From: Sphingobium quisquiliarum P25
Lineage (GTDB): Bacteria; Pseudomonadota; Alphaproteobacteria; Sphingomonadales; Sphingomonadaceae
NCBI RefSeq assembly: GCF_000445065.1
Contig: NZ_ATHO01000005.1
Location: 1-42,469 of the forward strand
Reading direction: 5' to 3'
Length of the DNA stretch: 42,469 nt
In this document: one piece after another, positions 26,441 to 34,542 of the stretch
Layout: each line of letters begins with the position of its first letter
Position numbering within the stretch: the first letter of the stretch is position 1
Notes under the pieces: model-generated
Seen by the model: only the letters and a program-made list of their open reading frames with translations
Databases searched by the model: none
Told to the model about the DNA's origin: nothing
Program-made: the position numbers and the translations under genes

Positions 26441-26475
26441 GGTTGGTCCGAAAGGGCGTCCGGAACGTTCTGATC

Positions 26476-26516
26476 TGGTCTCGTGCTGCCGGAAGCCGAA
26501 CACCGAGTCGTGGGAC
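26476..26516 (+). repeat. Left copy of direct repeat flanking the sulfide-arsenic region
   Basis: This stretch, starting TGGTCTCGTGCTGCCGG, matches 37441-37481 in the same orientation at 37 of 41 positions, and weaker similarity extends to about 75 bases. The 26441-26582 interval around it carries no gene I can support. Confidence 0.7.
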
Positions 26517-26582
26517 AAAACCGCCGTTCTCGAAAGTGCGTAACGATGGCGGGTTCCGCCGAAACCCGTCATTTGAAAGCCC

Positions 26583-26736
26583 GCGATGCGAGTTTATGTA
26601 GTCCTCCGGTACTCGGCGACGGGCAACCTTCGTGCTGCCCAGACCCTTCTCGGTTATAGCAAGATCCAAACACGGTACGCCGCTCGGAATCGATGTTGAA
26701 GACGGCCTTGCTCTTGCTGAGAATACCGAAAATTGA
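26583..26736 (+). pseudogene. C-terminal remnant of a second phage-type integrase
   Basis: The plus strand encodes AMRVYVVLRYSATGNLRAAQ and TLLGYSKIQ, matching the integrase ending RTKATLIYRxTGNLRAVQLLLGHTKIE. After a frameshift near 26670 it reads PLGIDVEDGLALAENTEN and stops at 26734-26736, matching YLGIEVDDALEIAE. The catalytic Arg/His boxes further upstream are missing. This is a dead end of a different tyrosine recombinase from the intact one at 18.8 kb, and marks a second integration event at the junction with the sulfide module. Confidence 0.75.
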
Positions 26737-26739
26737 CCC

Positions 26740-26770
26740 GGCGGCTCTTCACTTCACTAGAGGAGCCGCC
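26740..26770. terminator. Hairpin after the integrase remnant
   Basis: GGCGGCTC (26740-26747) and GAGCCGCC (26763-26770) are perfectly complementary with a 15-base loop, 3 bases past the integrase remnant's stop. It probably was that gene's terminator and also lies downstream of the bigR gene on the other strand (50 bases past its stop). Confidence 0.65.
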
Positions 26771-26819
26771 TTCATTCAATGCTGCCGAACGAAGAATCGC
26801 GCTGCTTGGAATACTGTGC

Positions 26820-27203
26820 TCACACGATACGCGCGAAAGCAGCCACGCCGTGATTTGTCTGCTGCGGCTTAGGAGCGGGGGGGCGTGGCACGGGCGGTAT
26901 GTCGTTGCCTGGTCCGAACATCGCCTCGATATGACGCACGCAGGAGGCCACCGCCTCGTCGGCAAGCGAATACCAGACCGTCTTGGCTTCTTTCCGGGTC
27001 TGCACGAGTTCGGCACGGCGCAACTCGCCGAGCTGTTGGCTCAATGCAGGTTGCACGAGTCCGGTAATGTCAGCGATTTCGCCGACATTGCGTTCCCCTA
27101 GCAATAGACAGGACAGGATCATCAGCCGCTGTGGCTGAGCAAAAACCTTGATTTTTTCGGCGACAGCTCCGGCAATGTCTCGATCGGCGAACAACGCCGT
27201 CAT
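26820..27203 (-). CDS. bigR: BigR/SqrR-type persulfide-sensing ArsR-family repressor
   Basis: A 127-residue winged-helix repressor. The HTH is NVGEIADITGLVQPALSQQL and the wing is LVQTRKEAKTVWYSL. The two cysteines of the persulfide sensors BigR and SqrR are in place: one in LMILSCLLLGE and one in EAVASCVRHIEAMFG; these form a di- or tetrasulfide that releases DNA when persulfide builds up. No metal-binding CxC motif of ArsR proper. A Pro-rich tail (PPVPRPPAPKP) is extra. Its ATG overlaps the peroxiredoxin TGA, so it is co-translated with it. It should control both that operon and the divergent dioxygenase gene. Confidence 0.85.
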   Translation of the reverse strand: MTALFADRDIAGAVAEKIKVFAQPQRLMILSCLLLGERNVGEIADITGLVQPALSQQLGELRRAELVQTRKEAKTVWYSLADEAVASCVRHIEAMFGPGNDIPPVPRPPAPKPQQTNHGVAAFARIV

Positions 27204-27823
27204 GGGTGTTTCTCCAGGCGACAGAACCAGTCGGGAGCCTCATCGGCGCAACCGCCCGCCGGCAACAGCAAAGGCTTGCCCTCATCCCACCCCTCGGGCG
27301 TCAGCATATCTGCGCCATCGACGCGCTGAAGCGCGCGAAGCAGGCGTAGCATTTCATCAACGGACCGGCCGACATTATGCGGGTAACTGGTCGTCGCGCG
27401 GACGATGCCGTCCGGATCGATGAAGAAAGTTGTGCGCATCGTCATGCTGTCCGCGGCGGCCTCGTCGATCATGCCATACGCCCGGCCGATCACCATGCTG
27501 GGATCCTCGATGATGGGAAATCCGATCTCGACCTCGAACAGTTCCCTCAGTGCTCGTACCCAGGCGAGGTGGGAATAGAGACTGTCCACCGACAGGCCGA
27601 CGAGCTGGCATCCCAAAGCGTTGAACGCCGACTGACGCCGGGCCAACTCTGCAAATTCGGTGCTGCAAACCGGCGTGAAGTCTGCCGGATGGGAGAAGAA
27701 GATCACCCATTGCCCCCGCAAACTTGAAAGCCGGAAATCGCCGGTCGTTGACCGCGCCTGAAAATCGGGCGCCAGATCGCCGATCCGCAACGGCCTGACT
27801 GTGCTGTTCATCTCATTTTCCAT
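27200..27823 (-). CDS. Peroxiredoxin (Prx6-like)
   Basis: A 207-residue cytoplasmic thiol peroxidase. The peroxidatic site is HPADFTPVCSTEFAELARRQ, with Cys near 54 and a conserved Thr three residues before it; GLSVDSLYSHLAW and the long C-terminal domain with YPHNVGRSVDEMLR are Prx6-subfamily traits. Extra cysteines in GGCADEAPDWFC near the C-terminus could resolve. It is the promoter-proximal gene of the pair with bigR and faces the persulfide dioxygenase, so it likely handles peroxides or persulfides formed during sulfide oxidation. The ATG at 27821-27823 is used; 27811 is possible. Confidence 0.85.
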   Translation of the reverse strand: MENEMNSTVRPLRIGDLAPDFQARSTTGDFRLSSLRGQWVIFFSHPADFTPVCSTEFAELARRQSAFNALGCQLVGLSVDSLYSHLAWVRALRELFEVEIGFPIIEDPSMVIGRAYGMIDEAAADSMTMRTTFFIDPDGIVRATTSYPHNVGRSVDEMLRLLRALQRVDGADMLTPEGWDEGKPLLLPAGGCADEAPDWFCRLEKHP

Positions 27824-27862
27824 CAGACATCCCTGCAATCGACACGCCTACATGGCAAGTGC

Positions 27863-27905
27863 TTGACGGTTGCAAAATATATAAATACATTATGTGTGTA
27901 AATAT
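27863..27905 (+). promoter_or_regulatory. Divergent AT-rich promoter between prx-bigR and the sulfide operon
   Basis: TTGACG (27863-27868), 17 bases, then TACATT (27886-27891) form a good plus-strand promoter about 30 bases ahead of the dioxygenase start. The block 27876-27905 is strikingly AT-rich for this genome and has a weak dyad centred on CATTATG, consistent with an ArsR-family operator, but the symmetry is poor and the BigR assignment is inference. Confidence 0.55.
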
Positions 27906-27923
27906 GAAGTTATGGAGATTCGC

Positions 27924-28841
27924 ATGTTCGATCCCGCTCTTGCCCATGCCGCCGCGCAAGTCGCCTCCGCGCAGCAGGGCGTGCCGGTCATCAAGGCGTT
28001 CTTCGATGCACCGACCTTCACCGTGACCTATGTGGTCCACGACCCGGAGACCCGTCGCGCTGCCATTCTGGACAGTGTCCTCACGTACGATCCGGCATCC
28101 GGTCGGACTGCCTTCGAATCGGCCGATCCTGTCCTCGCCTATGTCGAACAGGCCGGGCTGACCGTGGACTGGCATCTGGAAACCCACGCCCATGCCGATC
28201 ATCTGTCGGCGGCGCCCTATCTTCAGCAGAAGCTGGGTGGGAAGATCGCGATCGGCGCGCATATCTGCGAGGTGCAGCAGACGTTTGGCGCGCTCTTCAA
28301 CGCAGGCGCCGAATTCGCCCGTGACGGGTCCGATTTCGACCATCTATGGGCTGATGGAGATACGTTTGCCATTGGCAACCTCGCCGTTACCGTGCTGCAC
28401 GTTCCGGGCCACACGCCGGCTTGCGTCGCCTATGTCATCGGCGACGCGGTCTTTGTCGGCGATACCATGTTCATGCCTGACTACGGCACTGCCCGCGCGG
28501 ATTTTCCCGGCGGAGACGCCCGAACGCTGTTCCGATCCTTGCGACGTATCCTGGAACTGCCGCCTGAGACGCGGTTGTTCATGTGTCACGATTATCTGCC
28601 GGAGGGACGCGACCATTACGTATGGGAGACGACTGTCGCCGAGCAGCGTCGCGCCAATGTGCATGCTCACGACGGCGTGACCGAGGATGAATTCGTTGCC
28701 ATGCGTGAGGGGCGAGACCGCACGCTGGCGATGCCGCGCCTCATTCTGCCGTCCGTCCAGGTCAACATGCGGGCGGGCCACCTGCCTGCTCCCGATAACA
28801 ATGGCGTAGTCTATCTCAAGATTCCGGTGAATCAGCTATGA
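27924..28841 (+). CDS. Persulfide dioxygenase (ETHE1-like metallo-beta-lactamase fold)
   Basis: A 305-residue iron enzyme oxidising glutathione persulfide to sulfite. Metal ligands are in HAHADHLSAAPYLQ and VLHVPGHTPACVAYVI, with FVGDTMFMPDYGTARADFPG and FMCHDYLPEGRD completing the site; RADFPGGDARTLFRSLRRIL is the signature of the ETHE1/Blh persulfide dioxygenases. The ATG at 27924 is preceded by GGAG with 7-base spacing; an ATG 12 bases earlier is poorer. It is the first gene of a six-gene cluster (dioxygenase, two YeeE-type genes, SQR, TSUP, then cyd) and overlaps the next by 4 bases. Confidence 0.9.
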   Translation: MFDPALAHAAAQVASAQQGVPVIKAFFDAPTFTVTYVVHDPETRRAAILDSVLTYDPASGRTAFESADPVLAYVEQAGLTVDWHLETHAHADHLSAAPYLQQKLGGKIAIGAHICEVQQTFGALFNAGAEFARDGSDFDHLWADGDTFAIGNLAVTVLHVPGHTPACVAYVIGDAVFVGDTMFMPDYGTARADFPGGDARTLFRSLRRILELPPETRLFMCHDYLPEGRDHYVWETTVAEQRRANVHAHDGVTEDEFVAMREGRDRTLAMPRLILPSVQVNMRAGHLPAPDNNGVVYLKIPVNQL

Positions 28842-29278
28842 TCGCTGACCTGTTCCCCCACGCGCAACCAGGTGCGGGGCTAATCGGGGGGGTGATGATC
28901 GGCTTGGCTGCCGCGATCATGCTGCTGGGCCTTGGTCGCATCGCCGGCGTCAGCGGGCTGGCGGCGCGGGCTACCGGTATTGCCGGTAGCGGCGCGCCGC
29001 ATGGCATTGCCATCGCTTTCATTTTGGGCCTGCCGCTAGGGGCGTGCATCGTTGCCAGCGTAACGGACTGGAAGCCTGCCACGTATTCTGCACCGCTTAT
29101 GCTGGTAGCGGCGGGTCTGATCGTGGGCTTCGGAACACGACTGGGATCAGGATGTACCAGCGGGCATGGCGTCTGCGGTCTGTCGCGCCTCTCCTGGCGT
29201 TCTGTTGTGGCTACGGGCCTGTTCATGGCGAGTGGTTTTGCGACCGTGGCCGTGATGCGCATTGCGGGAGCGCTGTGA
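28838..29278 (+). CDS. YeeE/YedE family sulfur transporter, first half
   Basis: A 146-residue membrane protein with four hydrophobic segments. The key motif GSGCTSGHGVCGLSRLSWRS, containing the conserved cysteines, matches YeeE/PmpA proteins, which pass thiosulfate or other reduced sulfur through the membrane using Cys relays. It overlaps both neighbours (ATGA at 28838 and TGATG at 29278), so it is tightly coupled. In many bacteria two half-size proteins of this kind sit beside BigR-controlled genes. Confidence 0.88.
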   Translation: MIADLFPHAQPGAGLIGGVMIGLAAAIMLLGLGRIAGVSGLAARATGIAGSGAPHGIAIAFILGLPLGACIVASVTDWKPATYSAPLMLVAAGLIVGFGTRLGSGCTSGHGVCGLSRLSWRSVVATGLFMASGFATVAVMRIAGAL

Positions 29279-29685
29279 TGCGCATCATTCTGGCCTTGCT
29301 GTCAGGGACGCTGTTCGGTGCAGGGCTAGTCATATCCGGAATGGCCGATCCCGGGCGCGTTCGCGCCTTCCTCGACCTGTTTGGCCGTTGGGATCCTACG
29401 CTCGCCTTCGTCATGGGCGGAGCGATCGTGCCGATGGCGATCGCTTGGACTGTCCAGCGGCGGCTTGAAAGCCCGCTGGGGGACAAGGCGTTCAGCCTCC
29501 CGGAAACGCGTGGGATAGACACCAGACTGGCCGTAGGCGCGATACTGTTTGGCATCGGGTGGGGCTTAGGTGGCCTGTGTCCAGGACCCGCCATCGCCAG
29601 CCTCAGCCTGTCACCGGTTGCGGTCGCGCCGTTCGTGCTCGCCATGTTCGCGGGCATGGGCTTGCATCGTCTCTTCACCCGATAA
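29278..29685 (+). CDS. YeeE-like DUF6691 sulfur transporter, second half
   Basis: A 135-residue membrane protein beginning MRIILALLSGTLFGAGLVIS, with the family pattern GMADPGRVRAFLDLFGRWDP and GWGLGGLCPGPAIAS, whose Cys faces the one in the first half. I set the start at the ATG sharing its A with the previous TGA. The two half-proteins probably make one transporter. Confidence 0.85.
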   Translation: MRIILALLSGTLFGAGLVISGMADPGRVRAFLDLFGRWDPTLAFVMGGAIVPMAIAWTVQRRLESPLGDKAFSLPETRGIDTRLAVGAILFGIGWGLGGLCPGPAIASLSLSPVAVAPFVLAMFAGMGLHRLFTR

Positions 29686-29713
29686 TCCGGCGCTGCCGAC
29701 AAGGAGCTGCTTC

Positions 29714-31294
29714 ATGAACTTCAAGCTACTGACATGCCGGCTGTCCGTTTCGCCCCAACTCGGGCCTCAGGATATCGCGGCAGTCGCGGCCGCTGGTTTT
29801 CGCGCCATCGTGTGCAACCGGCCCGATGGCGAAGGTGCCGATCAGCCGGATGCCGCCGAAATCCAGGCGGCGGCCGCTTCTGCGGGCTTAGGCTTCGCCT
29901 ATGTGCCTGCCGTCGCGGGGGCACTCACCGATGCGGACGCGGCCGCCATGCGTGCGGCGCTGGGGGCGCTGCCGGGGCCAGTGCTGGCCTATTGCCGGTC
30001 TGGCGCGCGGGCCGAACAGCTGGCCCGGATGGCGGGCGCTCTAGATGAGGCAGCCAACAATTTCGACATCCTCATCATCGGCGGTGGCAGCGCCGGTTTA
30101 GCCACAGCGGCGAGTATATTGCGGCGGCGGCGAAACGTCCGCCTTGCCATCGTCGAGCCTGCCGAAGCGCATTATTACCAGCCTGGCTGGACGATGGTTG
30201 GTGCAGGTATTTTCGACAGCGACTTTACTCGGCGCGACGAGGCGGCTGTGATGCCCAAGGGCGCGCATTGGATCAAGGCATCCGCAGAGCATTTCCACCC
30301 GGAAGACAAGCAGGTCACACTGAGCGACGGCCGCAGGGTCGGCTATGCCGTGCTCGTCGTCTGCCCAGGTATCAAACTTGACTGGAAAGCTATTCCCGGT
30401 GTCGCGGAAGCCGTTGGCCACTACGGCGTGACTTCGAACTATCGCTACGACTTGGCCCCATATACCAATCGCCTCGTCAAGCAGTTCGCAGGCGGGCGGG
30501 CGCTCTTCACCCAACCGGTCATGCCGATCAAATGCGCGGGCGCACCGCAAAAGGCGATGTACCTGTCCTGCCATCGCTGGGAGAAAGCGGGGGTGTTGCC
30601 GCGAAGCGATGTGCAGTTTCATACTGCCGGGGCCGTTCTGTTTGGCGTTCCCGCTTATGTTCCTGCCCTGATGGACTATGTCGACCGCTACGGCATCAAT
30701 CTCAACTTCGGGTCGAAGCTGGTCGAAATTGACGGGCCTGGGCGCACCGCCATTTTCGAGCAGGCTACCGGCGACGGCGTTAAGCGCGTGGCCGAGCGGT
30801 TTGACATGATTCATGTCGTGCCGCCGCAAGTCGCGCCTGATTTTATTCGCACCAGTCCGCTTGCGGCTGCTTCCGGTTTTGTTGAGGTGGATGAAACAAC
30901 GCTTCGGCATCCACGCTACCCAAATATCTTTGCGCTGGGCGATGCCTGCTCCGCATCCAATGCCAAGACCGCTGCCGCCGCACGCAAGCAAGCGCCTGTT
31001 GTCGCCGTCAATGCACTCGCCGCCCTTGACGGCGGCGCGCCGGTTGCTGGCTATGACGGCTATGGCAGTTGTCCGCTGACAGTCCAAGGCGGCAAGATCG
31101 TGCTCGCTGAGTTCGGCTATGGGGGGAAGCTGCTTCCCAGCTTTCCAAACTGGCTGATCGACGGCACCCGTCCATCGCGTCTGTCCTGGCTGCTCAAGGA
31201 CACGATACTGCCGCCTGTCTACTGGCACGGCATGCTCAAGGGGCGTGAATGGATGGTGAAGCCGGAACCGATCGACCGGAGCGAGCAGGCATAA
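29714..31294 (+). CDS. sqr: DUF442-sulfide:quinone oxidoreductase fusion
   Basis: A 526-residue two-domain protein. Residues 1-110 are a DUF442/TIGR01244 sulfur-transferase domain of the Blh type, with AYCRSGARAEQLARM holding the Cys-loop. Residues about 115-526 are a type II SQR like the mitochondrial enzyme: FAD motif ILIIGGGSAGLATAA, YYQPGWTMVGAG, KCAGAPQKAMYLSCHRWEKA, YPNIFALGDACSASNAKTAA and SCPLTVQGGKIVLAEFGYGG. It would oxidise H2S, pass electrons to ubiquinone and hand the sulfane sulfur to the attached domain or glutathione. AAGGAG lies 9 bases before the ATG. The stop overlaps the TSUP start (TAATG). Confidence 0.9.
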   Translation: MNFKLLTCRLSVSPQLGPQDIAAVAAAGFRAIVCNRPDGEGADQPDAAEIQAAAASAGLGFAYVPAVAGALTDADAAAMRAALGALPGPVLAYCRSGARAEQLARMAGALDEAANNFDILIIGGGSAGLATAASILRRRRNVRLAIVEPAEAHYYQPGWTMVGAGIFDSDFTRRDEAAVMPKGAHWIKASAEHFHPEDKQVTLSDGRRVGYAVLVVCPGIKLDWKAIPGVAEAVGHYGVTSNYRYDLAPYTNRLVKQFAGGRALFTQPVMPIKCAGAPQKAMYLSCHRWEKAGVLPRSDVQFHTAGAVLFGVPAYVPALMDYVDRYGINLNFGSKLVEIDGPGRTAIFEQATGDGVKRVAERFDMIHVVPPQVAPDFIRTSPLAAASGFVEVDETTLRHPRYPNIFALGDACSASNAKTAAAARKQAPVVAVNALAALDGGAPVAGYDGYGSCPLTVQGGKIVLAEFGYGGKLLPSFPNWLIDGTRPSRLSWLLKDTILPPVYWHGMLKGREWMVKPEPIDRSEQA

Positions 31295-32079
31295 TGGACC
31301 CGCTGCACTACGCGTTGGGCGCAGCGTCCGGGAGCCTTGTCGGCTTCGTGCTGGGTCTGGTTGGCGGTGGCGGTTCGATCCTGGCCGTGCCGTTGATGGT
31401 CTATCTGGTGGGTGTTCCCAATGCCCATGTCGCGATCGGCACCAGCGCGCTGGCGGTCGCAGCCAACGCAGCGGCCGGCCTTGTCAGCCATGCCCGCGCG
31501 CATCACGTCAAATGGCGCTGCGGCGGCATCTACGCTGCCGCCGGCATCGTCGGAGCGCTCGCAGGATCAACCTTCGGCAAGATGGTCGATGGTGACAAGC
31601 TGCTGTTCCTGTTCGCACTGGTCATGCTGCTGGTTGGCGTGCTGATGCTGCGCGGACGGGGTAACCCCGGCAATCCCGGCGCCGAATGCAACCGGGAGAA
31701 GGCGCCCAAGGTCGTTGCTTACGGTCTGGGTTCGGGCGCATTTTCCGGCTTTTTCGGCATCGGCGGCGGGTTTCTGATCGTACCGGGACTGGTCGCGTCG
31801 ACGGGGATGCCCATGCTGATGGCTGTCGGCACTTCATTGGTCGCCGTGACTGCTTTTGGCCTGACGACCGCTGCGAACTATGCCTTTTCCGGTCTCGTCG
31901 ACTGGCCGCTTGCGACGGTCTTCGTAGCTGGCGGTGTCGCGGGCAGCGTTGGCGGAACGAGGCTCGCCGAACGCCTCGGCGGCGAGACGGGCCGCCTCAC
32001 CCTGCTCTTTGCCGCCCTGATCTTCGTTGTCGCGCTCTACATGCTGTGGCGCAGCGCCGCAGCGTTCCTGCCGATATGA
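31294..32079 (+). CDS. TSUP family permease (sulfite or sulfur-compound exporter)
   Basis: A 261-residue membrane protein of the TSUP/TauE/SafE family with about eight helices in two repeats: VLGLVGGGGSILAVPLMVYL and FFGIGGGFLIVPGLVAST are the paired family motifs. The start at 31294 shares its A with the SQR stop. Placed after the dioxygenase and SQR, export of the sulfite they generate is the likely job, though family members also carry thiosulfate or organosulfonates. Confidence 0.85.
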   Translation: MDPLHYALGAASGSLVGFVLGLVGGGGSILAVPLMVYLVGVPNAHVAIGTSALAVAANAAAGLVSHARAHHVKWRCGGIYAAAGIVGALAGSTFGKMVDGDKLLFLFALVMLLVGVLMLRGRGNPGNPGAECNREKAPKVVAYGLGSGAFSGFFGIGGGFLIVPGLVASTGMPMLMAVGTSLVAVTAFGLTTAANYAFSGLVDWPLATVFVAGGVAGSVGGTRLAERLGGETGRLTLLFAALIFVVALYMLWRSAAAFLPI

Positions 32080-32134
32080 CCATCTAACCTATCCCGCCTG
32101 CCACGCCCGTCTGATAAAAGGCGGGTGAAAGGAC

Positions 32135-33541
32135 ATGACCATGTTCGCTTCCGTTGACGCCCTGCTTCTGGCCCGCGCGCAATTCGCCTTTACTGTCAGT
32201 TTCCACTTCCTGTTCCCGGCCTTTTCGATCGGGCTTGCCAGCTACCTCATGGTGCTGGAGGGTCTGTGGCTGAAAACAGGCAAGGGCGTGTACGCCAACC
32301 TCTTTCGCTACTGGCTCAAGATATTCGCCGTGGTGTTCGCCATGGGCGTCGTCTCGGGTATCGTCATGTCCTATCAGTTCGGCACCAACTGGTCGGTCTT
32401 TTCGGACAAGGCCGGCCCCGTTATCGGCCCGTTAATGGCCTATGAGGTTCTGACCGCCTTCTTCCTGGAGGCCGGGTTTCTGGGCGTCATGCTGTTCGGC
32501 ATCAACAAGGTTGGGCGCAAGCTGCACTTCACTGCTACTTGCGCCGTGGCAATCGGCACTTTCATCTCCGCCTTCTGGATCCTGTCGGTTAACAGCTGGA
32601 TGCAGACGCCCACGGGTTATGAGATCGGCGCGAACGGCCAGTTCCTACCTGGGCCGAGCTGGGCCGCGATCATTTTCAACCCAAGCTTCCCCTATCGCCT
32701 GGTCCATACCGTGCTTGCCGCCTATCTCACCACTGCCTTCGCCGTGGGTGGCGTCGGCGCGTGGCACCTGTTGAAGGATCGCGCCAATCCCGGCGCGCGC
32801 ACAATGTTCTCGATGGCGATGTGGATGGCCGCGATTGTCGCACCGATCCAGATATTCGCCGGCGATATGCACGGGCTGAACACGCTGGAGCATCAGCCGG
32901 TCAAGGTCATGGCGATGGAAGGGCATTATGACAGCCATCCCGACGGCGCACCGCTGATCTTGTTCGGCATCCCGAACAGCAAGGAGAAGCGGATCGACCA
33001 TGCCATCTCCATTCCCAAGGCATCCTCTCTCATCCTCAAGCATGAACTGAACGCGCCGCTCCGGGGTCTGGACAGCGTTCCTGACGCGGACGAGCCGCCG
33101 GTTGGCATCGTCTTCTGGGCCTTTCGCGTGATGGTGGGGCTGGGCTTTGCCATGCTGGGCCTTGGCGCGTGGAGCCTGCTGGCGCGGATGCGCGGCCGGT
33201 TGCACGACTGGACCTGGCTGCACCGTTCGGCGCTCCTCATGGGGCCGTCTGGCTTCGTGGCGGTGCTGGCAGGATGGATCGTGACGGAAGTGGGGCGGCA
33301 GCCTTTTACCGTTTATGGCCTGCTCCGCACCAGCCACAGTGCATCGCCGCTGGACGCCCCCGCCGTAGCCAGTTCGCTGCTGGCCTTCGTCATCGTCTAT
33401 TTCAGCGTCTTCGGCATGGGCATCTGGTATCTGCTGCACCTGATGCAGAAGCCGCCTCAAGCGCATGAAAGCGCGCTCGACGGCGCGCCTATCCGTACTG
33501 CCGGCATAACCCCTGCGCCCGCCATCGAAGGAGGAGAATGA
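32135..33541 (+). CDS. cydA: Cytochrome bd ubiquinol oxidase subunit I (CioA type)
   Basis: A 468-residue quinol oxidase subunit. Haem ligand regions are seen: SFHFLFPAF (haem b595 His), LMAYEVLTAFFLEAGFLGVM with the two Glu residues, SFPYRLVHTVLAAYLTT (haem b558 His) and the GRQPFTVYGLLRTSHS block. The Q-loop after FGIPNSKEKRIDHA is short, as in cyanide-insensitive oxidases (CioAB) rather than E. coli CydA. These enzymes tolerate sulfide and cyanide. It starts 55 bases after TSUP, where CCCGCCT/AGGCGGG (32093-32125) makes a hairpin just ahead of the ribosome site. Confidence 0.92.
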   Translation: MTMFASVDALLLARAQFAFTVSFHFLFPAFSIGLASYLMVLEGLWLKTGKGVYANLFRYWLKIFAVVFAMGVVSGIVMSYQFGTNWSVFSDKAGPVIGPLMAYEVLTAFFLEAGFLGVMLFGINKVGRKLHFTATCAVAIGTFISAFWILSVNSWMQTPTGYEIGANGQFLPGPSWAAIIFNPSFPYRLVHTVLAAYLTTAFAVGGVGAWHLLKDRANPGARTMFSMAMWMAAIVAPIQIFAGDMHGLNTLEHQPVKVMAMEGHYDSHPDGAPLILFGIPNSKEKRIDHAISIPKASSLILKHELNAPLRGLDSVPDADEPPVGIVFWAFRVMVGLGFAMLGLGAWSLLARMRGRLHDWTWLHRSALLMGPSGFVAVLAGWIVTEVGRQPFTVYGLLRTSHSASPLDAPAVASSLLAFVIVYFSVFGMGIWYLLHLMQKPPQAHESALDGAPIRTAGITPAPAIEGGE

Positions 33542-34542
33542 CGATGCTCGACCTTACCGTCGTTTGGGCCGCCATCATCGGCTTCGCCATCATCGCCTAT
33601 GTCGTAATGGACGGGTTCGACCTTGGCATCGGTATCCTCTTTCCGCTGTTCAAGGTGGGCAAAGACCGCGACACTGCGATGAACAGCATCGCGCCGGTCT
33701 GGGACGGCAACGAAACCTGGCTGGTGCTGGGAGGCGGTGGCCTACTCGCTGCATTCCCACTGGCCTATGCGATCATCCTGCCGGCCCTCTATGCGCCGCT
33801 CATAGCGATGCTGCTGGGCCTGGTACTGCGCGGCGTGGCGTTCGAATTCCGCTGGCGCGATCCTGCACACCGGGCCTTGTGGGACATCGCCTTCACCGGC
33901 GGCTCGGCTGTGGCGACCTTCGCGCAGGGTATTGCGCTCGGCGCGCTGCTTCAGGGTATCAGCGTTTCGGGACGGGCCTATTCCGGGGGATGGTGGGAAT
34001 GGCTCTCTCCCTTTTCCCTGCTGACCGGCTTTGGCCTGGTGATCGGATACGCACTGCTTGGCGCGTGCTGGCTGAACTGGAAGACCGAAGGAGGCTTGCA
34101 GAGGCAGGTCGTGACTTACGCCGGGCGACTGGGCATTGCGCTACTAATCGTGATCGTCGCCGTCAGCCTTGCCACGCTGACGCTGGAAAACAGCTATCAA
34201 AGTCGCTGGCTATCATTCCCCGGCGTGCTTGCGACTGCGCAGGTGCCGCTGGCGACGCTGATCGTCACTGCCCTGTTCTACCGGAGCCTGTCGCGCCGTA
34301 AGGATGCGCAGCCCTTCTTCTGGGCGCTGTCCCTGTTCGGGCTGTGCATCGTCGGCCTTGGCATCTCGATCTGGCCCGATGTCATCCCCGCGCGAGTCAC
34401 GATCTGGGAAGCGGCGGCGCCCTATCGCAGCCAGCTGTTCATGCTGGTCGGCGGGGGCGTGCTGGTACCCGTAATCCTCGCTTATACAGCGTGGGCCTAT
34501 TGGGTATTCAGGGGCAAGGTCAGCGGTGAGGGGTATCACTGA
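33538..34542 (+). CDS. cydB: Cytochrome bd ubiquinol oxidase subunit II
   Basis: A 334-residue membrane subunit with about nine helices: IGFAIIAYVVMDGFDLGIGI, VWDGNETWLVLGGGGLLAAF and FEFRWRD are standard CydB motifs. It partners CydA in the quinol oxidase. The ATG at 33538 overlaps the cydA stop; an ATG six bases on has better spacing from GGAGGAG. The stop overlaps the small third gene. Confidence 0.92.
   Translation: MTMLDLTVVWAAIIGFAIIAYVVMDGFDLGIGILFPLFKVGKDRDTAMNSIAPVWDGNETWLVLGGGGLLAAFPLAYAIILPALYAPLIAMLLGLVLRGVAFEFRWRDPAHRALWDIAFTGGSAVATFAQGIALGALLQGISVSGRAYSGGWWEWLSPFSLLTGFGLVIGYALLGACWLNWKTEGGLQRQVVTYAGRLGIALLIVIVAVSLATLTLENSYQSRWLSFPGVLATAQVPLATLIVTALFYRSLSRRKDAQPFFWALSLFGLCIVGLGISIWPDVIPARVTIWEAAAPYRSQLFMLVGGGVLVPVILAYTAWAYWVFRGKVSGEGYH

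Noticed and set aside
26255..26572. Minus-strand 105-codon frame in the scar zone
   Set aside because: It is one frame of the broken hsdS remnant joined to the repeat; counted there as a pseudogene instead.
26654..27016. Minus-strand 120-codon frame overlapping bigR
   Set aside because: Out of frame with bigR and made of basic low-complexity residues; a shadow.
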